Made by a program: the position numbers and the translations under genes | Assembly (NCBI GenBank): GCA_002914805.1 | Contig: JXTB01000283.1 | Coordinates: 486,312-550,311, forward strand | From: Parasponia andersonii | Taxonomy: Eukaryota; Streptophyta; Magnoliopsida; Rosales; Cannabaceae | Length of the DNA stretch: 64,000 nucleotides | Direction: 5' to 3' | The notes under the pieces: model-generated | What the model was told of the DNA's origin: nothing | Database searches by the model: none | What the model saw: the letters and a program-made list of their open reading frames with translations, nothing else | In this document: piece after piece, positions 12,500 to 25,269 of the stretch | Position numbering within the stretch: the first letter of the stretch is position 1 | Layout: each line of letters begins with the position of its first letter

Positions 12500-15217
12500 A
12501 ACAATAATTAAACTTAATTGATGTCACCACCTTGGTCACTATATTTCAAGATTCTCAGCATTCCTACTCTTCTGAAGCAGTATCTTTCATTCATCAATAA
12601 TCTCTCCCACAAAGTGATGTCAAGCATCAATATGCTTTGTACGTATATGGTATACTGGATTCTTTGCTAAGTGAATGATACTTTGACTATTAGAATGAAT
12701 ACATACATGCTCCTGAATAGCTCCGAACTCTTCCAGTAATCCTTTAACTAAATAGCTTCCTTCATAGCTTTTGTAACTACCATGTACTCTGCCTTTATAA
12801 TAGACAAAACAACTATAGACTGCAAAGTAAACTTCAACTGATTGGTGTTCCTACAAATACGAATATATATCCAATAGTTGAGCGACATTTATCCAAATCA
12901 CCAGCGTAATCGGAATCAACTTATCTAACCACACACTGACCAAGTCTATCATCCCGCTCAAAAACCAAACTAACATCTACAGTTTTCAATAAGTATCATA
13001 GAATCTATTTCACAGCTTGCCATTGAACTTTTCCTAGATTGTGCATATACTTGCTCACAACTCTAACTAAATGTGAAATGTCGAGTCCCGTACACACCAT
13101 CGCATACATCAAGTTACCAATTCCATTTGAATATCGAACTTGTGACATGTTCTCTCGCTTTACATCTGTACTCAGAGACAGAGATGTACTAAGCTTGAAA
13201 TGAGGAGCAAATGACGAACTGATAGGTTTTGATTATTCAATCATACCAAAACGCTGTAATACTTTCTTCAAATATAATTTCTAAGTCAAACTAATCTTGC
13301 TTCTCCCTCTATCTTTGCTAATCTCCATTCCGAGATTCTTCTTTGTTTCATCGAGATCCTTCATATCAAACTCTTGATTTAACCGAGCCTACAATGTCTC
13401 AATTTCTTCCTGATTTTCCGAACCTATCAATATATCATCAACATACAAGAGTAGATAAATAAAAGACCCACCTTAGAGCCTATGAAAATATACGCAACTA
13501 TCAAACTTGCTTCTTGTATAGTTCTAACTCATCATAAATCGATCAAATCGCTTGTACCACTGCCTTGACGATTGTTTCAGCCTATAAAGCGATCTTTTCA
13601 GTTTGCAAACCTAATTTTCTTTTCCAACAACCTTGAATCCTTCTGGCTGAGACATATAGATTTTCTATCATAAATCACCGTGTAAAAATACAGTTTTCAC
13701 ATCCAATTGAACTAGTTCAAGATCCAACTGTGCTACCAAGGGTAACAAATTCTAATAGAGGAATGTTTAACAAATGGAGAAAATACCTTATTGTAATCAA
13801 TTCCCTCTAATTAAGCATAGCCTATCGCTACCAATCTTACCTTAAAGTGAATATCATTCTTACCAAGAAATCCTTATTTCTTTGTATATACCTATTGGCA
13901 CCTAATTGCCTTCTTGTACTTCGGTAGTTGAGCTAGCTCCCAAGTTTCATTCTTCCAAAGAGACTGCATTTCTTTCTCCATTACTTTCTCCCGCTGTTCA
14001 ATTTTTGAACTTTTGACTGCATCTTTATACGTGGAAGAAACATCATTATCTATAATGAGAAGTACATAGACCACCATATCAACAAGTCAAGTAGGTTTAT
14101 GAATTTCACGTCTTGGCCTATTATATACAATTGATTCTTGTTGTTGTTGAGGCTCTTGGGTTAGAACTTCTTCACCATCTTCACTATTCTCCTCTGTTAA
14201 TGGAGTGTCACCACTATTTTCAACAACATTAGTTAGGACTACTGCTATTGCTTTCTTAAACTCTACCTGCTGTCGACTACGGTCCACCTACTACAGAATA
14301 CTAATAGTCTTCTCTTGGTCTTCTGTTACCTTCTTCAACATGGCAGACTCGTCAAAAGTAATATCCATGCTAAATAAAGTCTTCCTCAAACTTAGACACT
14401 AAAGTCGATATCCCTTTATACCTAAGCTGATACCCATAAATAATGCTATTTTGGCTCTGAAATCTAACTTGGATTCTTTCACAAGATAATAGGCAGTGGA
14501 ACTACATACATATAAAGAATTGTAATCACTAGCAGGTTTTCCAGACCATACCTTAAGAAGGGTTTTGCCTCCTTTGCAGTCGATGGTAAATGATTAACAA
14601 GATGACACGTATACATAATTGCCTCAGCTCAAGAAGCTTTGCCCAACCCAGCATTGGACAATATATATCAAATCTTCTCTAGTAAAGTCCGATCTATGTT
14701 TCTACTACTCCATTCTGTTATGGTGTTTTTCGGACTACAAAGTGACGCACAATACCTTTAGATTGATAAACTCTCAAAAATGGATCATTCCTATATTCTC
14801 TACTGTTGTCTGATCGAAGTCGTTTGATCTTTCTGCCCATCTAAATCTCAATCATCTTTTTCTATTTAAAGAAAACTTCAAGTACATCATCCTCAGTCTT
14901 CATAACATACACCCAAAAGTGACTTTCAAAATTCCATCTCGTATAGACACAATGAAGCCTTTAGATTCTAAAGCTCTCAAAGAAATGAGATTCTTCTTCA
15001 ATTTTGGTACATATCGAATATCTATCATAACTCTAGTCAATCCATCATGATTCTTTAATCGAATTGAACCTACTCCAGCTGTTTTACACGATTCATCATT
15101 ACCCATGTAAACAACTCCACCATTTAGCTCTTCAAAATTGAAGAACCACTCTTTGTGAAGACACATATGATAAGTGCAACCTAAATTTAAAATGCATTCA
15201 TCACGTTGTGACATCAA
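12500..15217 (-). pseudogene. Copia pol remnant: protease, integrase, RT, RNase H
   Basis: Read on the minus strand, 14900-15217 contains the protease region with LNLGCTYHMC (usual active-site form LDSGCTxHM; the Asp is Asn) and VPKLKKNLISLRAL. Around 14590-14660 TCHLVNHLPSTA marks the integrase core. 14087-14287 is the acidic linker, ending RPRREIHKPT. 13892-14077 starts the reverse transcriptase (MQSLWKNETWELAQLPK). About 13550-13610 gives LKQSSRQWYKRFDRFM, and 13430-13455 the catalytic YVDD box (LLLYVDDILIGSE). RNase H terminal sequence (RTKHIDA) is near 12630. Several stops and frameshifts separate these blocks. Confidence 0.88.
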
Positions 15218-15319
15218 AGATTGACTAACTAGAGCAAAATTTGACTCATTATCTTTGACTTCAGCTACATATGCATTAGAAGTAACCTTATCCTTATGTT
15301 TATTCTGTAACTTTGTACA

Positions 15320-16069
15320 ATCTTTCTTCCAATACCATTTTTCATAACAAAGGGAACATTTATCCTTACCAGGTCTTCCCTTTAAACAAGATCTACCACT
15401 TTTTCCTATTTAGTCTTTAACTACGTCCCTTTGGAGTAAGTTCTCCGGCTGAAATATCCATATTCTTCTTCTTATCTTTCTTTCAAATCTCATAATTGTA
15501 CAATACAACACTCACTTCATCGAAGGATAATTTTTCCTTCCCATGAAGCAACGTAATACAGAGATGATCTAACTCATCAGGAAGGGACACAATCAATAAC
15601 ATTGCTTTATCTTTATCTTTAAAGGTTTCATCCAAATTTAACAAATCTGCTACTAATTGGTTGAAAGTATCAATGTGGTCACCAATAGTCGTACCAGGCT
15701 TTAACTGGAGGCGCAAAAGTATCCTCTTCAAGTATAGCCAGTTCTCATTTCTCTTCTTCATATACTTATTCTTGAGTGCCTTCTATAGCTTACTTGCAGA
15801 AGTTTCCCTCATGAATTGATACTTTTGTTCTCTACAAAGATATGAGCGGATCGTACTATAAGCTTGACGATTGATCCCCTCCCATTCTTTGTCATTCATT
15901 TTTCTGGTTTCGTCTTTTCTAGAGCAATATATTGATCTTTTTGACATAAACTATCTAATACCTCACACTGCCACAATCCGAAATTATTTCGGTCGTCAAA
16001 TTTCTCCATATCGATTTTTGCACTAGTCACTGTCTTCTTTTTTGCCGGCATTGATGAAGATTCTGACAT
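15320..16069 (-). pseudogene. Copia gag remnant (UBN2-type Gag with zinc knuckle)
   Basis: The start is ATG at 16069 (MSESSSMPAKKKTVTSAKID). It continues MEKFDDRNNFGLWQ, the usual capsid N-terminus, but is soon broken by a frameshift near 15905 and later stops. A 92-residue open stretch at 15483-15761 contains LNLDETFKDKDKAML and SLPDELDHL, characteristic of copia Gag. Around 15330-15370 the nucleocapsid knuckle reads CSLCYEKWYWKKDC, in which the usual His of CX2CX4HX4C is Tyr. Gag would form the virus-like particle in the cytoplasm; this copy is non-functional. Confidence 0.85.
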
Positions 16070-16124
16070 CTCTGCTAATATTTCAAATAGCTACTACTAA
16101 ACAAAGCCTAGGATGAACCTGCTA

Positions 16125-16135
16125 CTCTGATACCA
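16125..16135 (-). other. Primer-binding site (initiator tRNA-Met)
   Basis: The minus strand reads TGGTATCAGAG, complementary to the 3' end of plant initiator methionine tRNA. It sits two bases inside the 5' LTR, where reverse transcription of a copia element is primed. This fixes the minus-strand orientation of the element. Confidence 0.9.
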
Positions 16136-16137
16136 CT

Positions 16138-16540
16138 TGTTGTGCAGTGGAAACACAATTACTCTAAATGCTTTTATTTAATACTAAGACAATATTAAAT
16201 ATAAAATATTAACTAGCTACTGAAATTAACGAAAGAAGAAAAATGCGCAGAAAATACTAAATACAAAAATAAAGGAGAACACAAAATTTAGCGAGATTCA
16301 GCAAATTACTTACGTCTTCGGGACGCTGCTGACTACTTCACTAATTTCAAATAAGAGGAAATACAAAATCTAGGCTAGAATGCAAAAACCTATAAACAAA
16401 TAGGAAAAATGATAAAAACAAAACAATGGAAGTCTTTAGGAATAAAGGTCCAGCCAACTGTAGACCCCAAATATTTATATACAAACAATGTAGAATAAAG
16501 CGCAAAACAATTATAAAATCCAATAAATCAAATTCTAACG
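16138..16540 (-). repeat. 5' LTR of the first copia element
   Basis: On the plus strand it begins TGTTGTGCAGTGG and ends TTCTAACG. It aligns over its length with 11918-12370. Relative to the other LTR it lacks about 57 bases after AATAAAGGTC, accounting for the length difference (403 versus 453). The terminal CA has become CG. The LTRs differ at many single positions, suggesting an old insertion. Confidence 0.85.
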
Positions 16541-18010
16541 ATGTTCTAATTTTTTTCCTTTTAAAAAAATCATTGTTAGCTTGATAGATTTTTTTTCTTT
16601 TAATGGTAATATTCTGTTTAGCTGCAAAAAGTTAAAACAAATACAAAATTTTGACTCACAGGGATCCCACATGTAATGATAACTTGTCATGTTTCTAATA
16701 CCCATACGAACAAGTCTTATAGCCGTCAAATTATAGCCATCAAATTAGCGCAGTGAGTTAGTGAGTCGAGCCAAGAGAATGAGCTTTTTTTCCTTTAAAT
16801 AAAGGAAATTCTTTTTTTTTTGGTGGACCAAAATAGTCAATTTTTGTTTCCATTCCTCTCTCATCGTCTATCCGAAGCAAAATTGCACGTGAAAAGATAA
16901 ATCACACATGTAGTTTGTCCCTAATTATCTAGATGTGTACCATACGATGTGCTCTCATTTGGAGGGCATATACACAATAAAGATACTCAACCAAATTGGC
17001 CACAAATTAAGAAGATGATTCTTCAATTAGCAAGGAAAGTCTCCAAATTTGAAGACCGACTTGTGTGTCCCCAATGGAGCTTACGTATTTTATTGTTTTT
17101 TTTTTCGGTAATTCCCTAAAGGAGGTTACATGTGAAAATTAGATGCTCTCTCTCTCTCAAATCTATATCCATTTGTCAAGTTCTTCCAACATTATCCTTT
17201 GTCTCGAAAACCCCATGAAATTCCAAAAGCATATGCACGTTTTTTTAAATATGTGGGACATTGAGAGTGAGACGAGTCATTGTCAACTAATAAATTTTGT
17301 GTACCTGAGAATACAAATAAATGTATGGGGTCTATAATTATGCATGTGGTTGAGAATTGTGATGCAGATACGAAAGAAGCACAAACCAATTAATTTCAAT
17401 ATATAATCAAAGTAGCACTATAGCACTAAATTTAATTATTTGTAAATTTTGCAATTACAATGACATTTTTGTCAGGGATGTAAACTTTTTTTCCCAATAA
17501 ACCCTCTTCAATGCGGAGGTGAAGAATGGCAGTCCCCATCTCCTTTCTAATAAACTATCTTCCACGTTGAGGAAAACACAAGATTTAATCCCAAGTTTTG
17601 GTATACGACACTAAAAGATTTTACAAACTTAACTAGTTGACACATCGGCTTTATCTATTTTTCTTTTCATTTTTGGATTTAATTGTTTTATTGATCAGAC
17701 GTAAATGACTATTAAAACTTTATTATGACAAAAAAAAAAGATGTTTCATTAAATTGCATTCAAGCACCAATGTAATAATCTTGAGATAAACAAACAACAA
17801 AGATGATACTATCGAACACCGACAACATGATTTTATGGATATTAACAAGGAATATTCCTTGCTGCTCATGTAGCCTGAAGAACACACCCATTATATTCCC
17901 AAAGTTACCTTTTCGTATAGATTTTAAAATTTGAACGGTTAAGAACCAATAATTAAGGTTTAATCTAAACAATTTTATCTAAAATACAAAACAAAGAATT
18001 AATCTCCTCC

Positions 18011-18012
<2 letters not shown>
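16541..18012. other. Intergenic DNA without recognised gene
   Basis: Short open frames on both strands lack known motifs. The composition is less extreme than the surrounding AT-rich DNA in parts (16740-17110), including ACGTG-type and CATATG-type hexamers, but no gene model with start, splice sites and homology could be built. Confidence 0.5.
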
Positions 18013-18046
<34 letters not shown>

Positions 18047-18360
18047 AGGGAAAAACACACACACAACAAGGACACAAACAATGGGCCAACAAACCAACCT
18101 ACTCATCTTCACACCAAGGAGAAGTTCGGCTGCCATGGGAAAAGTCGCCAACAATTAAAGCGCAGAAGGGGCGAAACAACATGTCGAATCGAAGAGAAGT
18201 GGGGATGGGGCGAGTTGTCGTATGTGGCTCAATCATCACGTGCTGCATTTCCTTTTGTCTACGTACACAGCTTTCCACCCCAAAACAAACAAGACAAAAC
18301 TTCCTCATAATTGTGCATATGATGTTATACAACGTGAAAATGAACAGTACTAACAACAAT
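18013..18360 (-). other. Poly(A)-tailed insert, possible retroposed transcript
   Basis: A pure run of 30 T (18013-18042) is followed on the plus strand by about 300 bases of distinctly GC-richer sequence. On the minus strand this is a GC-richer block ending in a 30-nt poly(A) tail, the shape of a LINE 3' end or a retroposed transcript. A minus-strand frame of 86 codons spans 18099-18359, but it resembles no protein I know. No flanking target duplication was found, so retroposition is inferred from the tail alone. Confidence 0.35.
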
Positions 18361-18820
18361 CACAACTCTAAATTTCGTTTCATGGATACGAAAATGAGGT
18401 CCACTTTGATTATTATCGTTGCTAGAAATGGACAACGGCAACCACCACAATCCTATATAATCAAATAACCAAGATGAGGAGCATATTGGTTTGGATTTTG
18501 TTAGCCCCTGGCATCATCACAGATATAATACTTCAAACGTAGTTGTCTAGACGTTGTGATAAGGTATATTTTTGTACCATACACCATATCTGTCCTTTCT
18601 CATCGACTCCATTACACAAACTCAACTCCTTAAGCAACATTCAAAAATGAGCCTTTGCTACGAAATAGAACAATCGAAATTTGTTTTTTCAGTTCTTATC
18701 TTCTTTTGCTTAGTTTCTTGTACTTTCAATTTGACGTACTTATACATCACTACAAATATAAAAGAGAAGATCAAATCAAATGAGTCTCATACGTATGTAT
18801 ATAAATACATACTCATTTTT

Positions 18821-19345
18821 CACTACAAGAAATATAACTTTCATCGACGCATTTTTTCGTCAGAAAAAATAGCAAAAAAATATCGGCGAAAGGTATTTGA
18901 CAATTGCTGACGCAATTACTCGTCGACGACTATTATCAATGAAAGACCGTAGCTAAAAGTCACTTTCCAATAGAAATTTAATTTCGTCAGTAAAAGTAAC
19001 CTTCGTCGACGCATTAGTGAGTTTTACCGAAGCAAGGTTTACGTCGACGAAAGTTTTCCGTCGGCGAAAATATGACCAAATTCGAAATCTACTTGACTTT
19101 TACCGACGCATAAATGCATCGGTGAAAGTTAAACAATTACCGACGCATAAATGCATCGATAAAAGTTATTAAAGAAATAATTTAAAAACGTACAATACAT
19201 TTTCCGATGACAAAATGTATCGGTGAAAATATTTAGAAAATATTTTTAAAAATTAAAATACCTTTACTGATAAAAAAACCCGTTGAAGAATATATTTTCG
19301 TAAAATATAAATAATCTTTTACCGACATAATTCTGCGTCAGCAAA
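18821..19345. repeat. 3' subterminal repeat array of CACTA copy 1
   Basis: The array consists of variants of ACCGACGCATAAATGCATCG and GTGAAAGTT in both orientations (for example about 19100-19130 and 19137-19165), forming partial palindromes around TGCATxxATGCA-like cores. In En/Spm such subterminal motifs bind the element's own DNA-binding protein. The motif here, centred on GACGCA, differs from the one at the 5' end. Confidence 0.8.
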
Positions 19346-19521
19346 AATTTTATTAATTTGTTAAAAAAGTTTATTTAATTGATTGTTATAATTATTTATT
19401 AATGAATAATAATGAATAATTAATTTGATTAACTAATATATCAAAATTTGAAAGAAGATATATTAACACAAATTTTATTAAATAAAGAAAATATATAAAT
19501 TGTATCTAAAATCAGAACATA

Positions 19522-21062
19522 TTATAATGTAAAAAACGTCTTCAATTCTAGAGGTGGAAGTGGTGGCATCTCGATACCGAGCTTTGCAATCAATGTTTGA
19601 TACATCCGGTTTTACTCGTTGAGTTGTCGCTAAGTCTCCTCGAGCCGGTGTTGGTTCCCTACTTCCTTTTCAGCCATTTGTCGCTGAGTCTCGTTGATCC
19701 GCCGTGCGTGCTCCGCATCCTTCTCAGCTAGCTACTGCTTCAAGATGGTGATGGTCTCAGTGACTTGTCCCTTGCTGGCAGCCCTCTGTCCTCCTATACT
19801 TTTCAACCGAGGGAGTGCTCCCAACCCTTTCTGCCCCCTAGATCTAATCCTTAAAGCCTTGGACATGATCTGAAATTCATCGTCCTATTCTGGTCTCACT
19901 ACAGACTCAGCAGATGAGGCACCATCCCCAAGCTCAGACTGAGCACGAGACTGAGTTTGAGTGAGCGTTTTCGCCCTAGATGTAACTATTTTTGCCTACA
20001 AAATAAAATAAAAATTAAAGTAATTATAATTTATATATGCAAATTAAATATTTTAAATAAACAGAATGAATTCTTACATGTTTCTCCTAGGTGTACTCGT
20101 TCCGCCAACCAGACGGCTTGAGATGGCGGCTCTCGAAGTAGTCGATAGGGCTCATAACCTCTCCAGTCTCTGGGTTGCGCTATGAAAAGTAGGAAAAAAG
20201 GTAGATTATTTGGTTATAGTATATTTTGTATAGATTAGAGAAAATGTTTGACTTTCTAATCTTTGTCTTCATCTGGTTAATCATGCTAGACGACCCCTGT
20301 GCAGGCGGATACAATTGCTTAGACCAATTTTCCGAGTTATGTGTCAAGACTTTTTGCAAAAATATACAAGTTGTTAATTTCACCATTGATTATAATTTTT
20401 TCTTAATAATTAATTTTTTTTTTTTTGTAAAAGCATGATAATTACCTCAAACTCTTGAGAACCGAAATGATCGCATAAAATATTCCACTGATTGAAGAGA
20501 ATATTCTTGTACGGATTGGCCTTAATAAAAGCCATATTCCTCTTATCCCGCATTTTCGTAAAATGATTCCGCATCATGTTGCGCCAATCCTATAAATATA
20601 CCATCATAGACTGCTTAATAGAGTCCATGAAAAGTGCATCAGACTGAGGATAATCAAACTTCACCTGTGAAATTAAAATGAACAATTATTAATAAAGACT
20701 TTTATTAAAATAGCTTAAAATAATCTTTTAGAAAACTCACTTACCTCCATCTGGTTCAAAATGAGCTCAATGTCTTCTTTCTTCGCATCCTTCCACGTTA
20801 AAGTGGAAGATAGAATGGTGTCTCTAATTGTCTTAGCAAGAATATTCAAGAACATCTTGCCATGATCCAAGATAAGCTTCTTTGTCTTCTCACAAAACTC
20901 GACCTTCAATCGGTCAGTCTTAAGTCTCCTAAGTTCCTTTTCAACCGAACAACCTCTCATCTCTTCCCTAACCCTCTTTCCCTTGGGATAATGTCTATCA
21001 TCTCCAAAGCTGGAACCGAAGGCAGCACTAGTTGCTAGGGAAGTGCTCCTGTGGCTAGACAT
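19522..21062 (-). pseudogene. Transposase_24-type (plant En/Spm second gene), copy 1
   Basis: This is the second gene of the element, on the minus strand. Exon 1 runs 21062-20745 (106 codons: MSSHRSTSLATSAAFGSSFG, later GKRVREEMRGCSVEKELRRL), ending at a GTAAGT donor. Exon 2 is 20664-20446 (VKFDYPQSDALFMDSIKQSM ... NPYKNILFNQW, one stop). Exon 3, about 20385-20190, has the family signature NSENWSKQLYPPAQGSSSM. The next exon gives NPETGEVMSPIDYFESRHLKP, and the last has a Gln/Glu-rich coiled coil (LAEKDAEHARRINETQRQ) ending near 19522. The exon 3 acceptor reads GCAAAAAG rather than the GCAG of copy 2, and its donor is GATTAG instead of GTTAG, so splicing is damaged. It probably encodes the DNA-binding/regulatory partner of the transposase (inference). 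Confidence 0.85.
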
Positions 21063-21164
21063 CCTACAAATAAAACATTATCATAGTTTAGAAATGTTAC
21101 ATAGCAATATAAAAAATAATAACCCACAAAATTTTCAAAACTCTACACACACTAGAATATAAAA

Positions 21165-24100
21165 TTATGTTACATTATCAGATATTTCATTCTCTTCTTC
21201 AGAACTTGTATCACTATTGTTATCAAGTTCAACTTCTTCATCATTGTATTCCTCTAAAGTATCATCTTCAAACTCATCATCATCAACTAAGAAGTCGTTA
21301 GGGGTCACAGCACGAGCTTGACAGATAAGGTCATCAATATTGTCAACTTCATCTGGTTTAATGTCTTTCCAATGAAATCGAATATTTTCCATTCCCAGAA
21401 GCTCAACCCACAATTGGAATGACAAAGAATTCACTTTTTGCCAAATAGGAACATCGGTGCTTGTTGATGTAATATCAGAAACATCAACCGTATCTGGAAA
21501 GTCCCATATGTTTCGAAGCATATACTTGTTAACAAGTTTCCACAATGGCCCATTCTTATCATCGTTGGTGTAATAAATCAACTCTACTTGTGATGCAAGT
21601 ATAAATGGGTCATCTTTGTACTCGTAAGCATCTGTGTATATACTTGCGAATTGTTCGTCTCGCTAAATCTATTTTTTTTTCAGATTAGTGTCGAACCACA
21701 TGCATCTAAATAATACCACGTTGCACCTTTTAATATATGACAACTCTAGAACTTGTTCCAGTATACCATAGAAATAGTTCCCATTAGATCTAGGAACATG
21801 AACACCATAATTATGGGAGTTGTGTTTACTGTCACACTTATCAATTAGAAACTTTACCCTATTCACCACATAGACAGGTAGGAGGAATTTGAGAAGTTGG
21901 ATATACTAGCCAATACATACAATTCATTGTTGAGCTCATCTAAACTTGATATTCGTATTTAATTTATCTAATATAAAAAAAATCATTAAATAACACATAA
22001 ATTGATGCAAAGATTAGCGAAATTTAGCAAAATTATAAAAGAGAAACTTATTTGGCATTTACACCATGCATAAAACTCAACTTCTTGTTGTCATTCTAGG
22101 TTTGCATCACCTTTAGCTTCTAACTCTCTCATATGCTCAGTACATGTATGTAGTGTCATACATTAGGGAAGTTCTAATAACATTGAACAAAAAGCATAGA
22201 AGGGTATAAAATACTTACTCAAGATATTTTTGTACTTCCTGGTAGTTGTTTATTACGTACCACTCAACTTTAAGCTGATCAGAAGGATTAAGAATAATAA
22301 TATCTTTTTTGCCCAGTGGGTGACTAACAGACTTAAAGACTAACAATATGTGTTTGGTCGAGCGTCAATAACAATTTCATTACGTTCGAGTTGATTGAAT
22401 CGAGTTTCGACACCCTGCAAATACATAGAGCAAAATATAAGCACCTCTGTAACGACATACGCTTCAGTAATAGACCTTTCTAAACGTGCCTGATTCGAAT
22501 ATATTGTTTATAACTCCCATGGCCCACTCAATTGAGTACATCCATCGAAAATGAACGGGTCCACCCTGTATTGCCTCTTCTAGTAAATAGAGAATCAAGT
22601 GAATCATTATATCAAAAAAAGCGGGTGGAAATATTCTTTCCAACTTAGCTAATATTGTTATAACATCCTTTTGTAGCTTTTCTAGATCGGCCACATTCAA
22701 TGTGCATACATAAAGCTTTTGGAAAAAAAAACACAACTCAATGATAGTCTCATGGATTTCTTTTTTCAAATACAGTCTAATCCCAGCAGGTAGAAGACGT
22801 TGGAATAAGACATGGCAGTCATGTGATTTTAAACTAGATATCTTGTCTTTTGTTTCACTCACATTTTTTTGCTAAGTTGGAAGCAAACCCATCAGGAAAT
22901 TGGACTGACTTGATAAATTGACAGAACTTCTTTTACTCCCTAGGACTTAAAGTGTAAGAAGCATGTGGCTTCTTTCACTTGTTTCCCACTTTGTATAAAT
23001 GTAACTCCTTGCGAATATTCAAATCTGCAAGATCAAGTCTAGCCTTATTTGTATCTTTTGATTTCCTTCGATGCTCAAGAGAATCCTCAAGACACTGTCA
23101 CACATATTTTCTCAATGTGTATGACATCTAAATTATGTCTCAGTAACAAGTGCTGCCAACAATCTAGCTCGAAAAAAATGTTTTTTTTTTTTTTACCAAT
23201 TTAGCTCGACTGCAGTACGTTTCCTCTTAACTCCGCCATAATCTTTGTGTTTCCCAGGCAACTAATCTGTAAGTACTCTAACTGACTCAAAATATCATCT
23301 CCGGAGTACTTATTAGGTGGCGGCCTTAAGTCATATTGACCATCATATTGTCTACTCCTCCTCATTTTATCATCCATCGGAAGAAAGTGTTTGTGCTCAA
23401 TATATGCTATCTTACTTTGGATCTCCACAGATGGAGTTTCTTCATTACAAGTTGGGCATGCTTTATACTCTTTTGTACTCCAACCTGACATTAAGGCATA
23501 TGCTAGATAATCATTGATGGACCACATCACTGCAGCCCGCATACATAATGTGTTACCACTTACTGCATCCCTCGTTTCAATACCATTCAACCACAATTCC
23601 TTTAACTCATCAACCAAAGGCCTCAAGAAGATATCTATGTCCTTCCCAGGGGCAGTAAGACCAGGGATGAGGAGAGACAATATCATAGAGTCCGCTTTCA
23701 TGCACTTCCAGGGTGGCAGGTTATACAAAACAAGTATAATTGGACACATGCTATAAGCAGTGCTCATATTCTCAAATAGGTTAAATCTATCTGTTGCCAA
23801 CCCTAATCAGACATTTCGTGGATCAGTTGCAAATGAAGGATATTTTCAATCAAACTCCTTCCAGGCAAGACCATCTGCAAGGTGTCTCAAAACACCATCT
23901 GCTTTTGGCCTTCCTAAATCAAGCCATCTCATGTCCTTTGTAATATGCCGAGAATTATACAACCGCTTCAATCGGAGTGTAACGGGAAAATACCTCATCA
24001 CTTTCTTCAGTACTTTTTTCTCTACTTTCCAATGGATTTCACCACATACCGGACAACTGTTTAATTATGAGTTCTCCTTCCAAAATATAGCACAATCGTA

Positions 24101-24715
24101 CTTGCATACATGAATTGATTCGCATCCAAGACCGATATCACGTAACTTTGTCTTAGCCTCATAGTGCGATCTAGGTAAATTAGTCCCATTTGGAAATGTT
24201 TCAAGCAACAAGTTAAGTAACATATCAAATAATTTATTGCTCCACTTGTTGAGGACTTTCAAATGCATCAACTTAACTAAAAAGTTAAGTGATGAGAACT
24301 TTGTACACCCAGGATATAACTCTTTCTCCATCTCCTCACATAACTTGCTAAACTTGTCTGAGTCTTAATTTCCATCTGTCGGGATGTCATCCAAGTTTGG
24401 ATTAACTTCATGACTTTGTCCACTTACTTAAGCAATATTAGCCATGAGATCATGCATCTCATCCCCTTCGTCTTCGCTTTTCGCAGTTACTACTGGAAAT
24501 GATTCTCCGTGATATGACAATATAGTATAGGACTATTCGATTCTCTTCTCAACTATATGTTGTTCCACTGTATCTGAGTCTTGGAATTTCCCATTCAAAT
24601 ATCTTCTACACGAACATCTCACTTTACCTTGGTCGTTGACAAATGCTTTTGATCTCTCAGCAAAAGCCTTAGCACCACTTCTAAACTGAGCTAACAATCA
24701 ATTTCTTATGCTCAT
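21165..24715 (-). pseudogene. TNP2-type CACTA transposase, copy 1
   Basis: The minus-strand start is ATG at 24715 (MSIRN then a stop, where copy 2 has Arg). Domains in order: Transpos_assoc zinc-binding region near 24600-24500 (KVRCSCRRYLNGKFQD); CPVCGEIHWKVEKK near 24050; Transposase_21 core at 23201-23830 (NLPPWKCMKADSM, DIDIFLRPLVDELKELW, ACPTCNEETPS); DUF4218 at 22464-22862 (LKSHDCHVLFQRLLPAGIR, FFDIMIHLILYLLEEA, HFRWMYSIEWAMG); DUF4216 at 21669-21869 (GVHVPRSNGNYFYGILEQV); and an acidic C-terminal tail at 21165-21581 ending EEENEISDNVT. At least six in-frame stops and several frameshifts break it. An intact relative would be the catalytic transposase; this copy is dead. Confidence 0.92.
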
Positions 24716-25269
24716 CTAACTCTTGTCGATGTCCATCTTATATTGTTCACATATAACAAATAACAATTATCGGTAAAGAGCGCATACAATGACATATAGG
24801 CATATATATAGCTAATATGCAAGTGCTTTCATATGCATGTGTCCTAAATCCACCTTATCACTCTACTACTAAAAGGTAAGGCCCTATCCCATTCAAGATT
24901 ATTTTGTTATGTGGTCCATTATTCATTTAAACATTGTTCCGTTCACCCCAAAATTCTGGCAGTAACTCTCCACAGTTCTCCTAAGTGTGCTACATATATA
25001 TACACACTTATAGAATATAAGGAGATACCACTAGAACTCAACTAGAGAACAATGTTTATAACCAAACGACAACACATAACGTGTAATCCCAAATTGTCCA
25101 AACGGGACAATTCAGAAGTCGATATCGAGATGCATAATCTCTCACCGACTCCTGAACGGATCTAAAGTAATTTCTTTCGTACATAAAATAAATCATATAT
25201 ATATTAAAGATAGTTGATAAGCGTACATATTTGAAAAGAAATCATCAATCAACAGAATAACTATAGATC

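Larger units (their letters stand above)
11918..16540 (-). mobile_element. Ty1-copia LTR retrotransposon, Tnt1/Tork-like, degraded
   Basis: Two direct LTRs (11918-12370 and 16138-16540) flank about 3.8 kb of minus-strand coding remnants in copia order: gag, zinc knuckle, protease, integrase, reverse transcriptase, RNase H. A tRNA-iMet primer-binding site abuts the 5' LTR. The reading frames are broken by many stops and frameshifts, so it cannot act on its own. The flanking five bases (TCGTT and ATGTT) do not match well, so the target duplication has decayed or there has been a rearrangement. Motifs such as KNETWELAQLPK and TFKDKDKAMLL are close to the Tnt1-94 type, from family knowledge. Confidence 0.9.

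Noticed and set aside
17143..17389. Overlapping short frames on both strands
   Set aside because: Neither encodes a recognisable domain, and there is no splice or leader context; probably chance.
18181..18468. 95-codon plus-strand frame MSNRREVGMGRVVV...
   Set aside because: It overlaps an equally open minus-strand frame, matches no known family, and lies in a poly(A)-tailed insert read in the other direction.
23201..24331. Plus-strand frames within 23.2-24.1 kb
   Set aside because: They are antisense shadows of the TNP2 transposase coding on the minus strand; the same antisense frames recur in copy 2.
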